This document shows, piece by piece, positions 1 through 11,269 of a stretch of 64,000 nucleotides of DNA (the stretch's first letter is position 1; every line of letters begins with the position of its first letter). The stretch lies in NCBI GenBank assembly GCA_037951165.1, contig JBBDHG010000032.1, positions 7,431,001 to 7,495,000 of the forward strand, written 5' to 3'. The notes under the pieces are model-generated. The model made no database searches, was not told the origin of the DNA, and saw nothing but the letters and a program-made list of their open reading frames with translations. Origin of the DNA: Lophius americanus (taxonomy: Eukaryota; Chordata; Actinopteri; Lophiiformes; Lophiidae). A program made the translations under genes and the position numbers.

Positions 1-130
1 GTAACCAAAATTTTAATCATCTCTAGGATGTTTCAAACCTTCCTCTGGGAAAAATTTCATCCGTCCATTAGTTTTTTCTGTAAACTTGCTTACAAACAAA
101 CAAACGGATAAATCAACCTCCTTGGTGGAA
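1..130 (-). repeat. Fragment of a dispersed repeat with a GTTTGT-rich core
   Basis: Read on the minus strand this begins with a 'cctccnnggtgg'-like word, then a run of gtttgt units and a segment resembling 'gatttgcatgaaa'. Related words occur at 38455-38580, 38900-39060, 39400-39620 and 51490-51650. I infer an old interspersed repeat; the class is not clear to me and no coding frame is present. Confidence 0.45.
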
Positions 131-647
131 CTAATGAATCACAATGTAGTTATACAAAATTCCAACCATTTAATGCTTATTTCAGTATTTTAGATATATT
201 TCCATCTTAGAATGCCACACATATCCAGATTCTGGCTTCTCAAATGTAATGATATGAATCCTTTCTCTGCCCTATATGTTTGTGAACATAAGAAAATCCT
301 ATTTAAGTGTGTCTCTCAGATAAAATAAGAAGTACGAACACAATTTCATAACATTTTATAGACAAAAGGAGGAAATATTCATGAAAACATTTAAACTGCT
401 GAATTGCTTTATATATTGTTGGAATTGCTGAACATCCTCATATTAACTGTATTTTAAGTTTAATTCAATGTCCCTTTTTAGTTATAGTCCTTTAAAAACT
501 GAGAGTTGGCAGTGAAGAGCACGTGATAACAACAATTATTTGAGCACTGATGGGTAGAAAAAAAAATTGCTTATCTAATAGAATCCCTTATTTCTTCCTA
601 GAATAGCTCCAACTGAAAGCCACAAAAGGCTTATACTGCTATCTATC

Positions 648-1195
648 GCTATGTTCACACTGCAGGATAAATGCTGCCCAGATTTGATTTTTTTGCTCAT
701 ATGTCACTTTTTCACAGCATTGTGAAAAACAATAACAATATGGACACTGATCTTTTCCATTTCTGATTTGGGCCACTTCTGTATGTGGTCCTAAATCAGA
801 CATAGGTCAGATATTTTCTAATGCGACCTCAGTCTGAACCATCAGATCAGAATTCATGAGACTGTGACATGAGATACTTCTAATAGTATAAACACTATAA
901 GCATATCTATAAATGCTATAAACATCACTATCAACTTTATAAACACTATTAACATGACTATAAACACCCTAAGCATCATTATAAACACTTAAAAATCACT
1001 ATGAACGCAATAAACATCACTATAAATCATTCAAACTAACTTTGGTTGGTTCCATTTTGCTTCGGTATTGACAGCGTGCGGCCAGGGATGTCTTTGTTAT
1101 CGTTCTTTTGTGCTTGCGGGTCCGTTTAGGGCCGTGAACTGTTCATACCGGAGTCCGATATAGGACACATTTTAAGAGTAATATGAACAGCTACA
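648..1195. mobile_element. Candidate non-autonomous DNA transposon (MITE-like)
   Basis: The segment opens with 'tgttcacactgcagg' and ends near 'atatgaacagct', a weak inverted counterpart. Between them are repeated words such as 'ccgatttt/tctgatttgggccac' and 'tatgtggtcctaaatc', which I recognise as typical of a common fish MITE. The middle (888-1029) is a degenerate tandem array. No transposase frame is present. The boundaries are approximate and no target-site duplication was identified. Confidence 0.45.
888..1029. repeat. Degenerate tandem repeat, 'ataaacatcactat'-like units
   Basis: The motif aaca(t/c)cacta, separated by (t)ataa, recurs about ten times in 140 bases with many substitutions. 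It sits inside the MITE-like segment and is probably an internal minisatellite of that element. Confidence 0.6.
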
Positions 1196-3837
1196 CAAAA
1201 AAAGACTGACAGCATGAACGTAGTGTAAATAACACAATGGTTGAATGTTATCCACAAACTCAAATACTGCACTTACGTAAATTTGAAGTACATGAACTTA
1301 ACATGATTATTTCCATCTCATTGTACTTGAATCCACCAAATGAGTTGATTTTTGTTTTTTAAATAAACAGAACATATAAACAAAACAAAACAATGATCAA
1401 GTAGTGGATTTTGATGTTTGTGTTGAACTGGAGGATTAAGTGTCTCTTTATGGGCTGGAAAATGCTCCTAGTTCTTAAGCTAAATAAACTACCGACAAAC
1501 CATTTTGAATTATGTAAGAAATGTCACAAAACTGAAAACAGGCTGAAGTTATGAAAGCTGACTTTTTAGACATATGTGGTTCTCACAGGACAGAGATAAT
1601 GTAAACAAGCTATGATTAACTCATAGATTAAACTTCCCAACAGCAAATAAAGTGGTTAAAATGACCCCAACCTTAAACATACAGCAGAAGAAATCATTCA
1701 AAAACATCTTATAAAATAGTAAAACACTGAGAGGGAGTCCTGTTTCTTTTTTTTGATGATATACATCTGCTTGTATTTCTTACATGCTTTTTTTCTTTTA
1801 CTCATCTAAAGTTTGGAATGGACGTTTTCTACTCTTCCTTTTGGAGTATTTGCACATTTTCCTCCTCTGAAATAACATTGGCCAGACTGGCTCTGCAGCC
1901 TCTTACACTCTTCTGGGCCTGGCTAAAAAGTAGAAACAACATCTCTGTCTTGGTAGAAGCTACAGTTTGGGTCTGAGGGCGCATCTACTCTGCTTTAGCA
2001 AAATGGATTCACCCACTCCAGCGAAATGTTGTTTTTTGTGTTAAACCCTGGTGGACGTGAAGATTTAGTGATCTTTTTTGCTCGGACTTTGCCTGTTTAA
2101 GTGCAGCCTCGTCCGCAGGCGGTTGGTGGTTTTCAGACCAGAACAATTGCTCCCTTTGTGCCGCTCGACTCATTCACTATTCACAGTGGAAATAGTGCAA
2201 AACACAAGCACTAGGTATGAAAGAGTGACATTCAGCCGGACAAATGAAGCAGTATCAGGCAGCCACAGCTCTCGTGTGTCAGCGTGTCTGGGATCACGCC
2301 TTTAGTACCTGTATTTATGTGTGACCCAAACAGCACACAACATACTTTCTACTTGAATACTGGCTGCTGTCATGCAGCCCCCCTTCACTGTTTCTACCCA
2401 TATGAACTGTTGAATATTTGATGGGAATTTCCGTTCTTTAGTGAAATCAGCAGCAGAGGCAGCTTTGTGCGAACACGGCATATATAGGCCAAACCCCAAA
2501 AGGCATCCCGTAGAATAGTCGAGGTATTTTGCTGCTCTATCAAATCACAAAGGGACTTCTTTTCGTCAAGCAAGGACATGAGAATCTGTCAAACAGATGA
2601 AACTCAAAACAACAGAATCAGGGTCTTCCAAACCGTCAAAATAATAACTTTGGAAAGATAGGTTCCATCATGTAGCATCTGTTTCCCTTGGAACCATGGC
2701 AACGGGCCGCCTCCTGAGTATACCAATATATAGGTCAGTGGTCTTGCGGGGCTCCGCCCAAAGAAAGATGCCACATATAGATATATGCTTGTCATGCATA
2801 CATAGAGGGAGAATAGAAGATGAATGCAACATCCATATAGACAGTCGTAACTTGAAACACACAAGAACTTGTATATAAATGACCTAGATTTGGATTGTGT
2901 GTCTGCAGCAGCCGCACAGGTGCGTCATAAGCTGAGCAGTTGCACTGATACAGGAACAGAGATGTGAACTCAGCGGGTACACGGCCCATCAAAGAACCCC
3001 TAAACTTTTGGACTGTGTCCTGATGAATTGTCCGGTTATTTTTGTTTTTCTATAACATTGTGGCGAAGGCCATTGTGCAGCTTTTTCCCCAATTAAACAA
3101 AAACTGCTGAAATGATTTCCATAAAAGTTTGTGGAGCAGTAAGACAATCTAAGCAGAAAAAAATTGTTTTTTATTCAGTCCTTGGCAAAGACTTGCACTC
3201 TACTGATTGTCATTTTAGTAAGATTGAATTACTTAAGTATAGTGCAGTATTTCCACAATCCAAATATTCGGCGTCATCCCGTCGTACATTTAATAGGATG
3301 TAATTTTTCAATCTAACCTAAAATCCTTGTTGATGTTATGGGTCGTTTTGGCTCCTCCAAAGGGTCACAAATCAAATTACTAGTCCTGAGACGATCTTCG
3401 GTACGGATGCAAACAACCAATGTGAATCGATTTCTTTCACTTTTCTCGGATATATGTCTTGTTTATGAAAGAATGACTAATTCCACCTGTTCCAGCATCG
3501 TAAAGTTAATTCTTGAAACCATGTGAGAGATATCAAAGACTCCTGCTGCACTCCGCTTCACAGAGACTCAGAGTAAAGGCTTATAATGCAAAGAGATTGG
3601 GAATGAGGCTGAGAAGATTGGTTTAACTATAAATTCGGACTAGTGGTAGTGAAGTGGAGTTGAATCTTTACTTTGTACCTCTCGTCTTTCAAGTGTTGCT
3701 CGAGGTTTTCGGAATCAATTACAAGACTGAAGTTTCAAAATCCAAGTTATCAAAATCACTTACCGTGTTCTAAAATGGTTCCACCATTTGAAATAATAAG
3801 ACAATATAGGGAGATAAAATTAACAGATAATATAACC
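1196..3837. other. Intergenic, nothing recognised
   Basis: AT-rich single-copy-looking sequence. I found no exon with recognisable protein similarity, RNA gene or clear repeat. The short open frames in 2078-3526 lack splice context and overlap each other on both strands, so I treat them as chance. Confidence 0.5.
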
Positions 3838-3900
3838 GAGTGAGGGCACCCTGGTCTCGACAAGAAGGTTCTGGGTTTGAATCCAGTCCTGACGCATTAA
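3838..3900 (+). repeat. Short tRNA-like/SINE-like fragment
   Basis: The words 'cgacaagaaggttctgggt' and 'ttgaatccagtcctg' match the region around the B-box of a common fish interspersed repeat ('ggttctgggttcgaatcc'). The rest of the element is missing. Confidence 0.4.
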
Positions 3901-3905
3901 TTATA

Positions 3906-4183
3906 TCCCTGAAAAGATGTTGATATTATGGATTTGTCATCGCTGCCGCCACAGATCCCAAAACTATTTCATGGATCATTTAAAAATTTTATACCCTCAT
4001 ACACCTTTTTGCAAGGAACTGGATTCATTTCTGGGAATGGTCAATTGTATATTCCTGCCACTAGGAGGAGCTTTATCTAAAATAGTAACAAAGTAAATCT
4101 CACGGTTCGATTTCTGTTCAAATTAGGTGCATATGGATGGATTCAAGGGGATAAATCTTGTATATATCACATTTATATATAGA
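3906..4183 (+). repeat. Dispersed repeat family, copy A (5' part)
   Basis: Begins with TCCCTGAAAAG (3906-3916), then the family words 'cgctgccgccacagatc', 'aactatttcatggatcatt', 'ccactaggaggagctttat' and 'gcatatggatggattcaag'. The copy stops where the long inverted-repeat arm begins at about 4184. The same ordered words recur in at least nine other places in this window (see the finding). No coding potential. Confidence 0.75.
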
Positions 4184-4361
4184 ACAAATTGGTGTTTTCT
4201 TTTAAATTGCAGTGCCACATTTTATTTGTGGACAAACATAACACATCGTTCAAGAGGTTTGTGTTTGATGTACACACTCATTTCATTTAACTTTAATGTT
4301 TATAGCATTGCAGCATTTGTTATCCTGAGGTAATTTCCCAAAAACCGGCACTGATAGTGTT
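4184..4361 (+). repeat. Left arm of a long inverted repeat
   Basis: This ~178-bp segment is repeated in inverted orientation at 5175-5349. Shared landmarks are 'ttggtgttttctttt', 'ttttatttgtggacaaac', 'caagaggtttgt', 'gcagcatttgttatcctgag' and 'ggcactgatagtgtt'. By eye the arms are over 90 percent identical with few gaps. Confidence 0.85.
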
Positions 4362-5174
4362 GATTGAGTATCAGCCGCGTGTCAAGGACTCTCGTCATGA
4401 TCACCTCTCGATGAGAGGAGCACAATAGTGATTTATCTCAATTGTGCAAGCCTCGATAAATAAACTATCACTGCACGTTCACAGAGAGTGGAAACAAGAG
4501 GTGCGAAGTATTGATTCTGTCTTACTGCAATTCCCTCTGCGAGGTGGGAGAAATGTCAAATAGAAATGTCAGTGCGTAACTTTGGCGGCAGGAGAGATAG
4601 AAATACGTGTCTTGATGAATATAATAAATCCTGCCATAACAGCATCCCATATGAAACTAGTAAAGATCTCAATTTATTCCTTCATTCATCTGCAGTACCA
4701 TTATTCATTCATTTGTCTGTTTATTGTCCGTCTGTCCGTCTATACATTTTCTTAAATGCTTATCCCGGTTGCTATATGGATTCGGCCTTCTGTCTGCCCA
4801 TTCCTCCTTTTTTTCATTTGTGGATCCATATTTTCATCTAAACATCCATCCCTTAATCTCTCCATCTGCCCATCCACTCCTCCTCACATGCCTCCATCCA
4901 TCCATTTATCCACCCATACATCCAGCCATGCATTCCTCCATCCCTCCATCTCTACATCTGACTGTCTCTCTGTCAGTCCTTTATTCCATCCATCAGGATT
5001 TGTGAGGCTTCTATGAGAAATCGGAACACTGCGCTCAGATGTACAAAGACAAAAGATTCTCCTCTACCTCGGTTTATGTTGAATTAAGAAGCTTAAAGAA
5101 ACAAAACATGAAGGCAGAGCAGAAAGGAAAAAAATAAATACGATGATGGAGACTCCCTTGTTCAAATACCCCCC
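4362..5174. other. Spacer between the inverted-repeat arms, with a CATC-rich tract
   Basis: About 0.8 kb. It contains a degenerate cattc/catcc-rich tract (about 4690-4960) and a partial local inverted repeat near 4425-4475 ('atagtgatttatct' against 'gataaataaactatcac'). No transposase-like frame was seen; the open frames across the CATC tract are simple-sequence artefacts. Confidence 0.6.
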
Positions 5175-5349
5175 AACACTATCAGTGCCAGTTTTTTGGA
5201 AATTGCCTCAGGATAACAAATGCTGCGATGCTATAAATATTAAAGTTAAATAGAATGAGTGTGTACATAAAAAACAAACCTCTTGAACGACGTGTTAAGT
5301 TTGTCCACAAATAAAATGTAGCACTGCAATTAAAAAGAAAACACCAATT
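5175..5349 (-). repeat. Right arm of a long inverted repeat
   Basis: Inverted partner of 4184-4361. Both arms start and end at equivalent positions, which suggests they are the terminal repeats of one element or two oppositely inserted copies of a short element. Confidence 0.85.
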
Positions 5350-5689
5350 TTTATTTATTTAACTGATCAGGAAACAAGGTTGTAATCTCTTTAAAAGCAT
5401 ACATTCTGTGACTGGTTCCCAAGCTATACACCCTAGAGACATGTGAAGTATTTCTTAATAGGTGACATTGGAGAACAAATAGTGGAGATCTGCTGCAGTA
5501 AAACGCTGAACTCACAAAGCTTGACGAGGACACCCGACCACCTAAGAGATTAACCCACATTCTCAACTCAAGAAGCCAATCTTGTACATGAAAAGTTATC
5601 CGCTTGCACCTCAGACTTCATTGGTTTGAAAAATCTGCATTTCAGACAATTTAGCAATTATTAACTGCCCTATGGCTATTTTTCCTCTT

Positions 5690-5938
5690 TTTAAGAAGAA
5701 GAAAGAATCCTTTATTAGTCACATAGTCATACAGTACAACATAGTGAAATTACTTCTCTGCATTTGACCCATCCCTGAGGGAGCAGTGGGCCGCCCCTCG
5801 TGGAGCGCCCGGGGAGCTAAGGATTCAGGGTCTTGCTCAAGGACCCTACGACAAGTAGACCCCTGGTGGGATTCGAACCGGCTACCTTCCGATCTTCTGA
5901 TTGGGAGACGGCCGCTCTACCCACTGAGCCACAGCCGC
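5690..5938 (-). mobile_element. tRNA-derived SINE
   Basis: On the minus strand the head (5938 down to about 5866) carries an A-box-like 'tggctcagtgggtagagc' and a B-box 'ggttcgaatccc', the internal RNA polymerase III promoter of tRNA-derived SINEs. A 'ccttgagcaagaccctgaa' body and a tail ending in 'aataaaggattctttcttc' follow. A fragment of the same tail is at about 33530-33600. The head cannot be a functional tRNA gene because no acceptor-stem pairing closes it. Confidence 0.75.
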
Positions 5939-5949
5939 ACAGGCGCCCC

Positions 5950-7248
5950 TCTTGAAGTTTCAATTGTAATAGTGTTGACGGTTTACTCCACTTTAACAAA
6001 GCCCTCTCATGATCACACTGTTGTAAATACTTATAGACCTAAAGAAGTCTTGATTTGCTCATTTTAGCTACATTGTGAATTTCCAAGTATATTATTGTGC
6101 TTCAACCCGAAATATATAATCAACACATGAGCAATAAAAAGGGAGTAGAAACAAAATTCCAGTGCAGGTTCACTAAACTCAATTACATCATTTTATTTTT
6201 GGCCTTGTAATGACAATGTGCGTGCTAACGTTTTGGGCCTAGTGGGCTTTCATCAGAGCACAAAGTGAGACTAAAGATCTTACAGTTTATGGTAAGAGTG
6301 GTGCCTTCAGAGGTCACAAAAGAGTTCTGGGAGCCTGGTTGAGTTTGATTTGATTGGAAGGTACCATGAATTTGATCCACTGGTGAGAGCGTATTTGTGA
6401 AATGCCCATGTGACCTAGAGGGGCCTAGAGTCTTTAATCTTGCTAGTTGTAGTCTTTTGCTTCTTTTTGTGGATACCCGTGACTACCGAGTTCATTTTTA
6501 AACATTTCAATTGACAAAAATATCTCTTCCAGTTCATGATCAGTGTTTTAAATGTCCTCACTCCAGTGAGTTGATTCAAAACACTGCGTTGATCCTCAGA
6601 TAAGAGCCACAACGTTATTTCCTTTGTCTTGTAGTTCCTGATAAATGAAGTAGACTGTAGGTGTAGGTGGTAAGTTTGTCCATTAGTTGGACTTTCTGTC
6701 TTTGGAAACAAAGATTTCAGAATAATGTCTCACTCAGCTTATTTTATTTAAGAGTAGAAGTTTCATTTCAGTCTGCTACCCTTCTGCACGTAACAATAGG
6801 ACTGCTCTGTTTAGAGTCATCAGTGACGCACTGCATGCAGCTGACATGGGCCTGTAATCCACTTTATCTGTAACCACTACTCAGCCTTTAACACAGCGAA
6901 CCATAATTTATTAATCGACCATCAGGACAACTGTGAAGGCCGTAGAGATCTGGATTTGAGCTGTTTTTTTTCCCCTATCCGTCGGGCATGAAATCTATAA
7001 TGCTTGGAGGGGTTACTCTTCTTGGGTTCAAACAAAGTTTAACTCCAAACAAAGATATCCTGAGTAAACACAACATGCACGTTTTAAGTAATAATACATT
7101 ATTAATGTCATGGTTACTATGTTGGATTAGTAACGGGTTCCAGCCGGACCAAACACACCAAGATCTGACTGATATCATCCCAGCTCACTTAAAGAGTTCA
7201 TTATCAGGAGGAGATAATTAGCAAGTTTTTCGTTTTCAGTGTGACACT
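5950..7248. other. Intergenic, nothing certain
   Basis: A recognisable fish-repeat phrase ('acgttttgggcctagtgggc', about 6229-6248, followed by 'tttcatcagagcac') lies here. A 98-codon minus-strand frame at 6415-6711 shows no family I recognise and has no splice context. Otherwise nothing supportable. Confidence 0.4.
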
Positions 7249-7500
7249 ATGCCAAAATCAAAACGAATTCCAGAAGATATAAGGAAGACTGTGATAACAT
7301 TAGCCTGGAAAGAGTTACAAAGCTATTCCCAAGACTCTATGTCTCCACACAGCCTCACATTATCCACGAACGGAGTAGACCAGGGAACCTTCTAAGAGGT
7401 TCTCAACTTTCCAAATTTTTTCCAGGAGCAGGACGAAAAGTAGTACAAAACCAGAGCAAAACACCCAAAGAAACATTAAAGAACCGGAAGACCTCTGCTA
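7249..7500 (+). pseudogene. Tc1/mariner transposase N-terminal relic
   Basis: The frame opens with MPKSK followed by IPEDIRKTVITL, close to the start of fish Tc1-like transposases (helix-turn-helix DNA-binding region). The frame then decays, although a remnant matching the region after the second helix-turn-helix can be followed to about 7500. The catalytic DDE domain is absent, so the copy is dead. It lies immediately upstream of the hAT-type insertion at 7535. Confidence 0.7.
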
Positions 7501-7534
7501 CCTTTATTGGGTAAATTAGAAAAATACACTAGGG

Positions 7535-8747
7535 CAGCGGTCCTAAATAGGCGGCCCGAGGTCCGCAACCAGCCCACGAGCTGCCTATCTGTGTACCCTG
7601 AGCTGAACGTGTGACAGGTGGGTTTACATGGACAGCCTATTTCTGATTAGATCCGGAAAAAGACTTCTCATCGGAAAGAAAATGCTGCATGTAAAGAGAT
7701 CTGACTTTTTTCTCCGAATGGAAAGAACTTTTCCGAATTACGTTTCATTCCTTTAGAAGGAGGTAGTCAAAATCGTTTCTGAAAGCCTTTCCGATAGCCA
7801 GTCGCTGCATGTAAACGCTGTATCGGAAAGCTTTCTGTTTGAGTTATATCTGCCATGCCCAGGGTCATGACATAAAGCTCTGCTAAGTTTTTTCAGCAAT
7901 GCGAGGAATTTTCAATACGCCGACTTCAAAACGGTACCGGTCTCTATCGGAGAGTCATTTATTCATTGCAACTTGAAAGAGTTTAACATATTTGGACGGT
8001 TAGATGGGAAAAAATCTCTTCCGCACATGCCCTTATTGTCGTATTCTTCTTCTGGGCGCTTGTTGGCAGTCAGCACCCAACTCACCCGAAGCATTATCGC
8101 TACCTTATGAACGGGAGTGTGGATGGTCTGCGCATGTCTGAAAGTGTTTCTGATTAGGTGAGTCGATGCATGTAAACACCGGGTCGGAAAAGATCACAAG
8201 TCATGATAAGAGGCGACCGACATTGCAATTCGGAAAGGTTTAATTCGGAAAGGAAGAAAGTGTCCCATGTAAACCGGTTTTGTCAGCACGTGTAAATGGC
8301 CTGTCATCTCCATGCCAACGATGCGCTGATAGGCTGTTACTGGGTCACTGACACAACAACAAAAGCAACAGAGTGCTCACTCAGAGTGCCTGGGTGTTGG
8401 GTAAGCACAAGATGCCTTTTCACTAATAATAAGCAGCAGTGTATGACACAAAAAAATGTTTTTCATTGCACTTTGATTCCTGAGATCTTGATATATTTGT
8501 TTACCAAAGCATTCTTTGGACGGTTTTGTTTTATTTGAGTATTTAGTTGAATTTATCTTAAAATGGAAATGGAATTTTATTTTATTTTAGTATGTATTTT
8601 TGTTGTCGTTGTTCTGAATGAAAAGGACATTTTGCTTTGAATATAACAGTATTATGGCTTGTGGCTTGACCGACTATAATAAATGGATCTTTGACTCATT
8701 AAAAAAAATTTTTGTAGACTTTTACGATTTGTATTTCAGTACCCCTG
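7535..8747. mobile_element. Non-autonomous hAT-type element with 8-bp target duplications
   Basis: The left end reads CAGCGGTCCT and the right end inverts to CAGGGGTACT, matching hAT terminal repeats. Flanking both ends is the identical 8-mer CACTAGGG (7527-7534 and 8748-8755), the size hAT transposases create. The left subterminal 'ggcggcccgaggtccgcaac' is typical of hAT-derived repeats. No transposase frame is present. A second element is nested inside (7612-8287), leaving about 0.5 kb of original hAT sequence. Confidence 0.85.
7612..8287. mobile_element. MITE nested in the hAT-type element
   Basis: The termini contain TGACA followed by GGGTTTACATGGACA on the left and its inverse, TGTCCCATGTAAACC then TGTCA, on the right. 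The interior repeats 'gcatgtaaa' and 'cggaaag/ctttccga' in both orientations, giving strong self-complementarity. No coding frame is present. The surrounding hAT-type sequence resumes on both sides; a possible short duplication ACGTGT flanks it. Confidence 0.7.
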
Positions 8748-8755
8748 CACTAGGG

Positions 8756-10888
8756 TACCCTATATAACCGTACTGGTTTAGCGGCAAATCACTACATTGT
8801 TGCACTGCAATGTAAAAGTGAAGGTCGCTTGATCGTCTTCAAAACTTTACATCGTCGCCCCTGCAAGTCGATGGTCATTTAACACAACCACACAGCAAAG
8901 CCCCAGTTTACCGGCCCTCACTTTCAATTTCCATTTCCATGTTTCTGCCACAATCCTGAGCGTGCAGCTGCTCACTTTGAACACGCAACTTGAATATATA
9001 ACATGCGCGCGCATCTTCTGTGTGCACAGAAGTTCAAACTGCTCGCTCACAATAAGCAGATCTGGGATCAGGATGGCGGCACAAATATACCGCCTTAGTT
9101 TGAGCCGAACCACTGCGCAGTTAGACTCCTTGGTCCATGTTTCAAGACGGGTAAAGTGGGTTGCTGACATCGATGTAGACTGCTGAGGCCCTTGAAGTTG
9201 GCCGTCCCCCCTCTGGTGATGCAATGTGGTCGGGGCGCACTGAGGCCAGTCTACTCCCGTCTATCCTCTACTGGTATTGATCCAGTAATAATCCTGTTAT
9301 GACCAGTATTAAACCGCCCGTTCCCTGTCCGAAGTCCGTTCATCTTTTCCCAGCAATAAGCCCATCAGCGTCCTCCCCTGCACCATCTCAACAAGCAACA
9401 TTTGGCACTATAGTTTAGTTTCATGATTTATTTTTATTTTATGATAAATTCAGATAATATTTAGTAGCCTCAGATGACAGTGTTTGTGGTTATTTCGGGT
9501 TTTGGGGGTCATGAACCCATTGATTTTTTAAAAATAGGTTTTCAGTTCATATAATGTCGGTTTGCTATACAGTCTTATGTAGTCCCGTGGAATAAACTAT
9601 GTAGGGAACCCTTCTGTAACTAACCTAATACAATCGAAAGTTGAACTATTTGCAGGACAGGGGGTTCTCTTACATCTGGCAGGAACTAAAAACAGTATTC
9701 CATAAAAAGAATAATACTGTCATCAAATTGTGTTTCCTGTTTACTCAGGTTGACTTTTTTAGTTTGCAAATCGACAGTTTAGTTTAAAATTGAAAAAATC
9801 AAAAAGGAATAGCTGCGGACATGGCATTATTTTCATTGAAGTGACACTGTCCCCGTAAAGCCTGCATCCTGTTCTTTGTCCTGCCTTTTTGAATTCAATG
9901 TCCTTCTACTCTTCAATGTGTTCATCGTCTGTTTACACAATTGATCTGTATGTCAATCCATCCATGCATTCATCTGTCCTTCAGTTTGTCTGTCTGTCAG
10001 TATGTCAATGTGTTTGTTTTCACAAGTTGCTGATCTTTACAGGGTAAAACGGTGCTGGAGCATATCCCAGCATGCAATAAGCAAGATGCACAGGGAACAG
10101 GATACTTGTAGAACTTAGGACAAGTGAGTACAAATAGAAATAACATTCACACTTACATGCAGTTTAGAGTTTTCAGTGCCACTAGTCTACGTGTCTCAGG
10201 ACTGTGTGAGGTATAAAATGTTTTAAACATTAAGGAGTCGCTGCTGAGTTTTTTTCTCTAATACAAGCTAGTTTGTTGCCAAGTGGGCTTGTAGTCCAAC
10301 AGCCAGCATCGTTCTATTATGATTAAACAAAACATCAGCTTATTTCACTGGTTACCAACTTGTTTCTTGGTGAACTAATGCTGGTGAACTCAATCAGCTG
10401 CTTTAGCATTTGATCAAAATGAAATCCAAGTGAACTCCAGTTCCTGTTCTGATGTGGGCAGGTTAAAATCTCCAGATAGGGAAGAGTCTTGTTTAAGCTT
10501 TGACTCTTTATCACTCACTGGGTTACTCTGACCTGGAATCACAAAAGTCCCTAGAACTTGACTTCGCTGGTGTAAAGTCTGACTTCTCACTGACTTTCCC
10601 CGCATATTCAAACATTACCCATGTTTTAAATAGTATACTTAATCCATTCATGGAATATATGTATGGCTTCGGTGGCAGGCATATTTTGCAATATGTTAAA
10701 TATGTTTTTCCTTTGAAACATGTGCTTTTTATGGTGAGTGGACTCACAAAAGTGCTTCCTACACAAAAGGATGAAGAAAGTAATAGACGTGTAGTGAAGA
10801 GGTGCGGGAATATAAATATGCTGATGCATAAGGGCTCATGACGTTCAGCTACACCTTAGTTCATGCCATAGAGCCTGTCAGCTTTACT
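8756..10888. other. Intergenic, nothing certain
   Basis: I see no exon or RNA gene. The segment 8950-9300 is more GC-rich and has an open minus-strand frame (8847-9224) without recognisable domains. It may be repeat-derived. Confidence 0.4.
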
Positions 10889-11020
10889 TGTGCACACGCT
10901 AGAGCATAAAGACGTGTGCACACGCTAGAGCATAAAGACTATGCACACGCTAGAGCATAAAGACGTGTGCACACGCTAGAGCATAAAGACGTGTGCACAC
11001 GCTAGAGCATAAAGACGTGT
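10889..11020 (+). repeat. 26-bp minisatellite, five copies
   Basis: The unit gtgtgcacacgctagagc followed by ataaagac is repeated five times head to tail with almost no divergence; one copy differs near the junction ('actatgcac'). Each unit contains the palindrome gtgtgcacac. The near identity indicates recent expansion. Confidence 0.95.
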
Positions 11021-11269
11021 CAAATTGTTCTGAGCTCACCGTCTCAGCCACTTGCATGCTCAGATTTGTTTGGACCAGGTTTCAAGGAAAACCCAACCAA
11101 ATGTACTTCTGCCATTCGGCTCATGATCCTCTATAAAACAAGTGTGATGATGATGATTGGCTTATTTACAACCCTTCGCTCTGTTCACACACTGAGTGAT
11201 CACATGTCACATGAGAGTGTGACTAACTGTGCATAAAGTGATTCCCCAAGCTGGAACGAAGTAACAAAG

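Noticed and set aside
5866..5938. Possible tRNA gene on the minus strand
   Set aside because: A- and B-box are present but the acceptor stem does not pair and the sequence continues into a SINE body.
8847..9224. 125-codon minus-strand frame
   Set aside because: No recognisable domain, no splice context, and surrounded by transposon relics.
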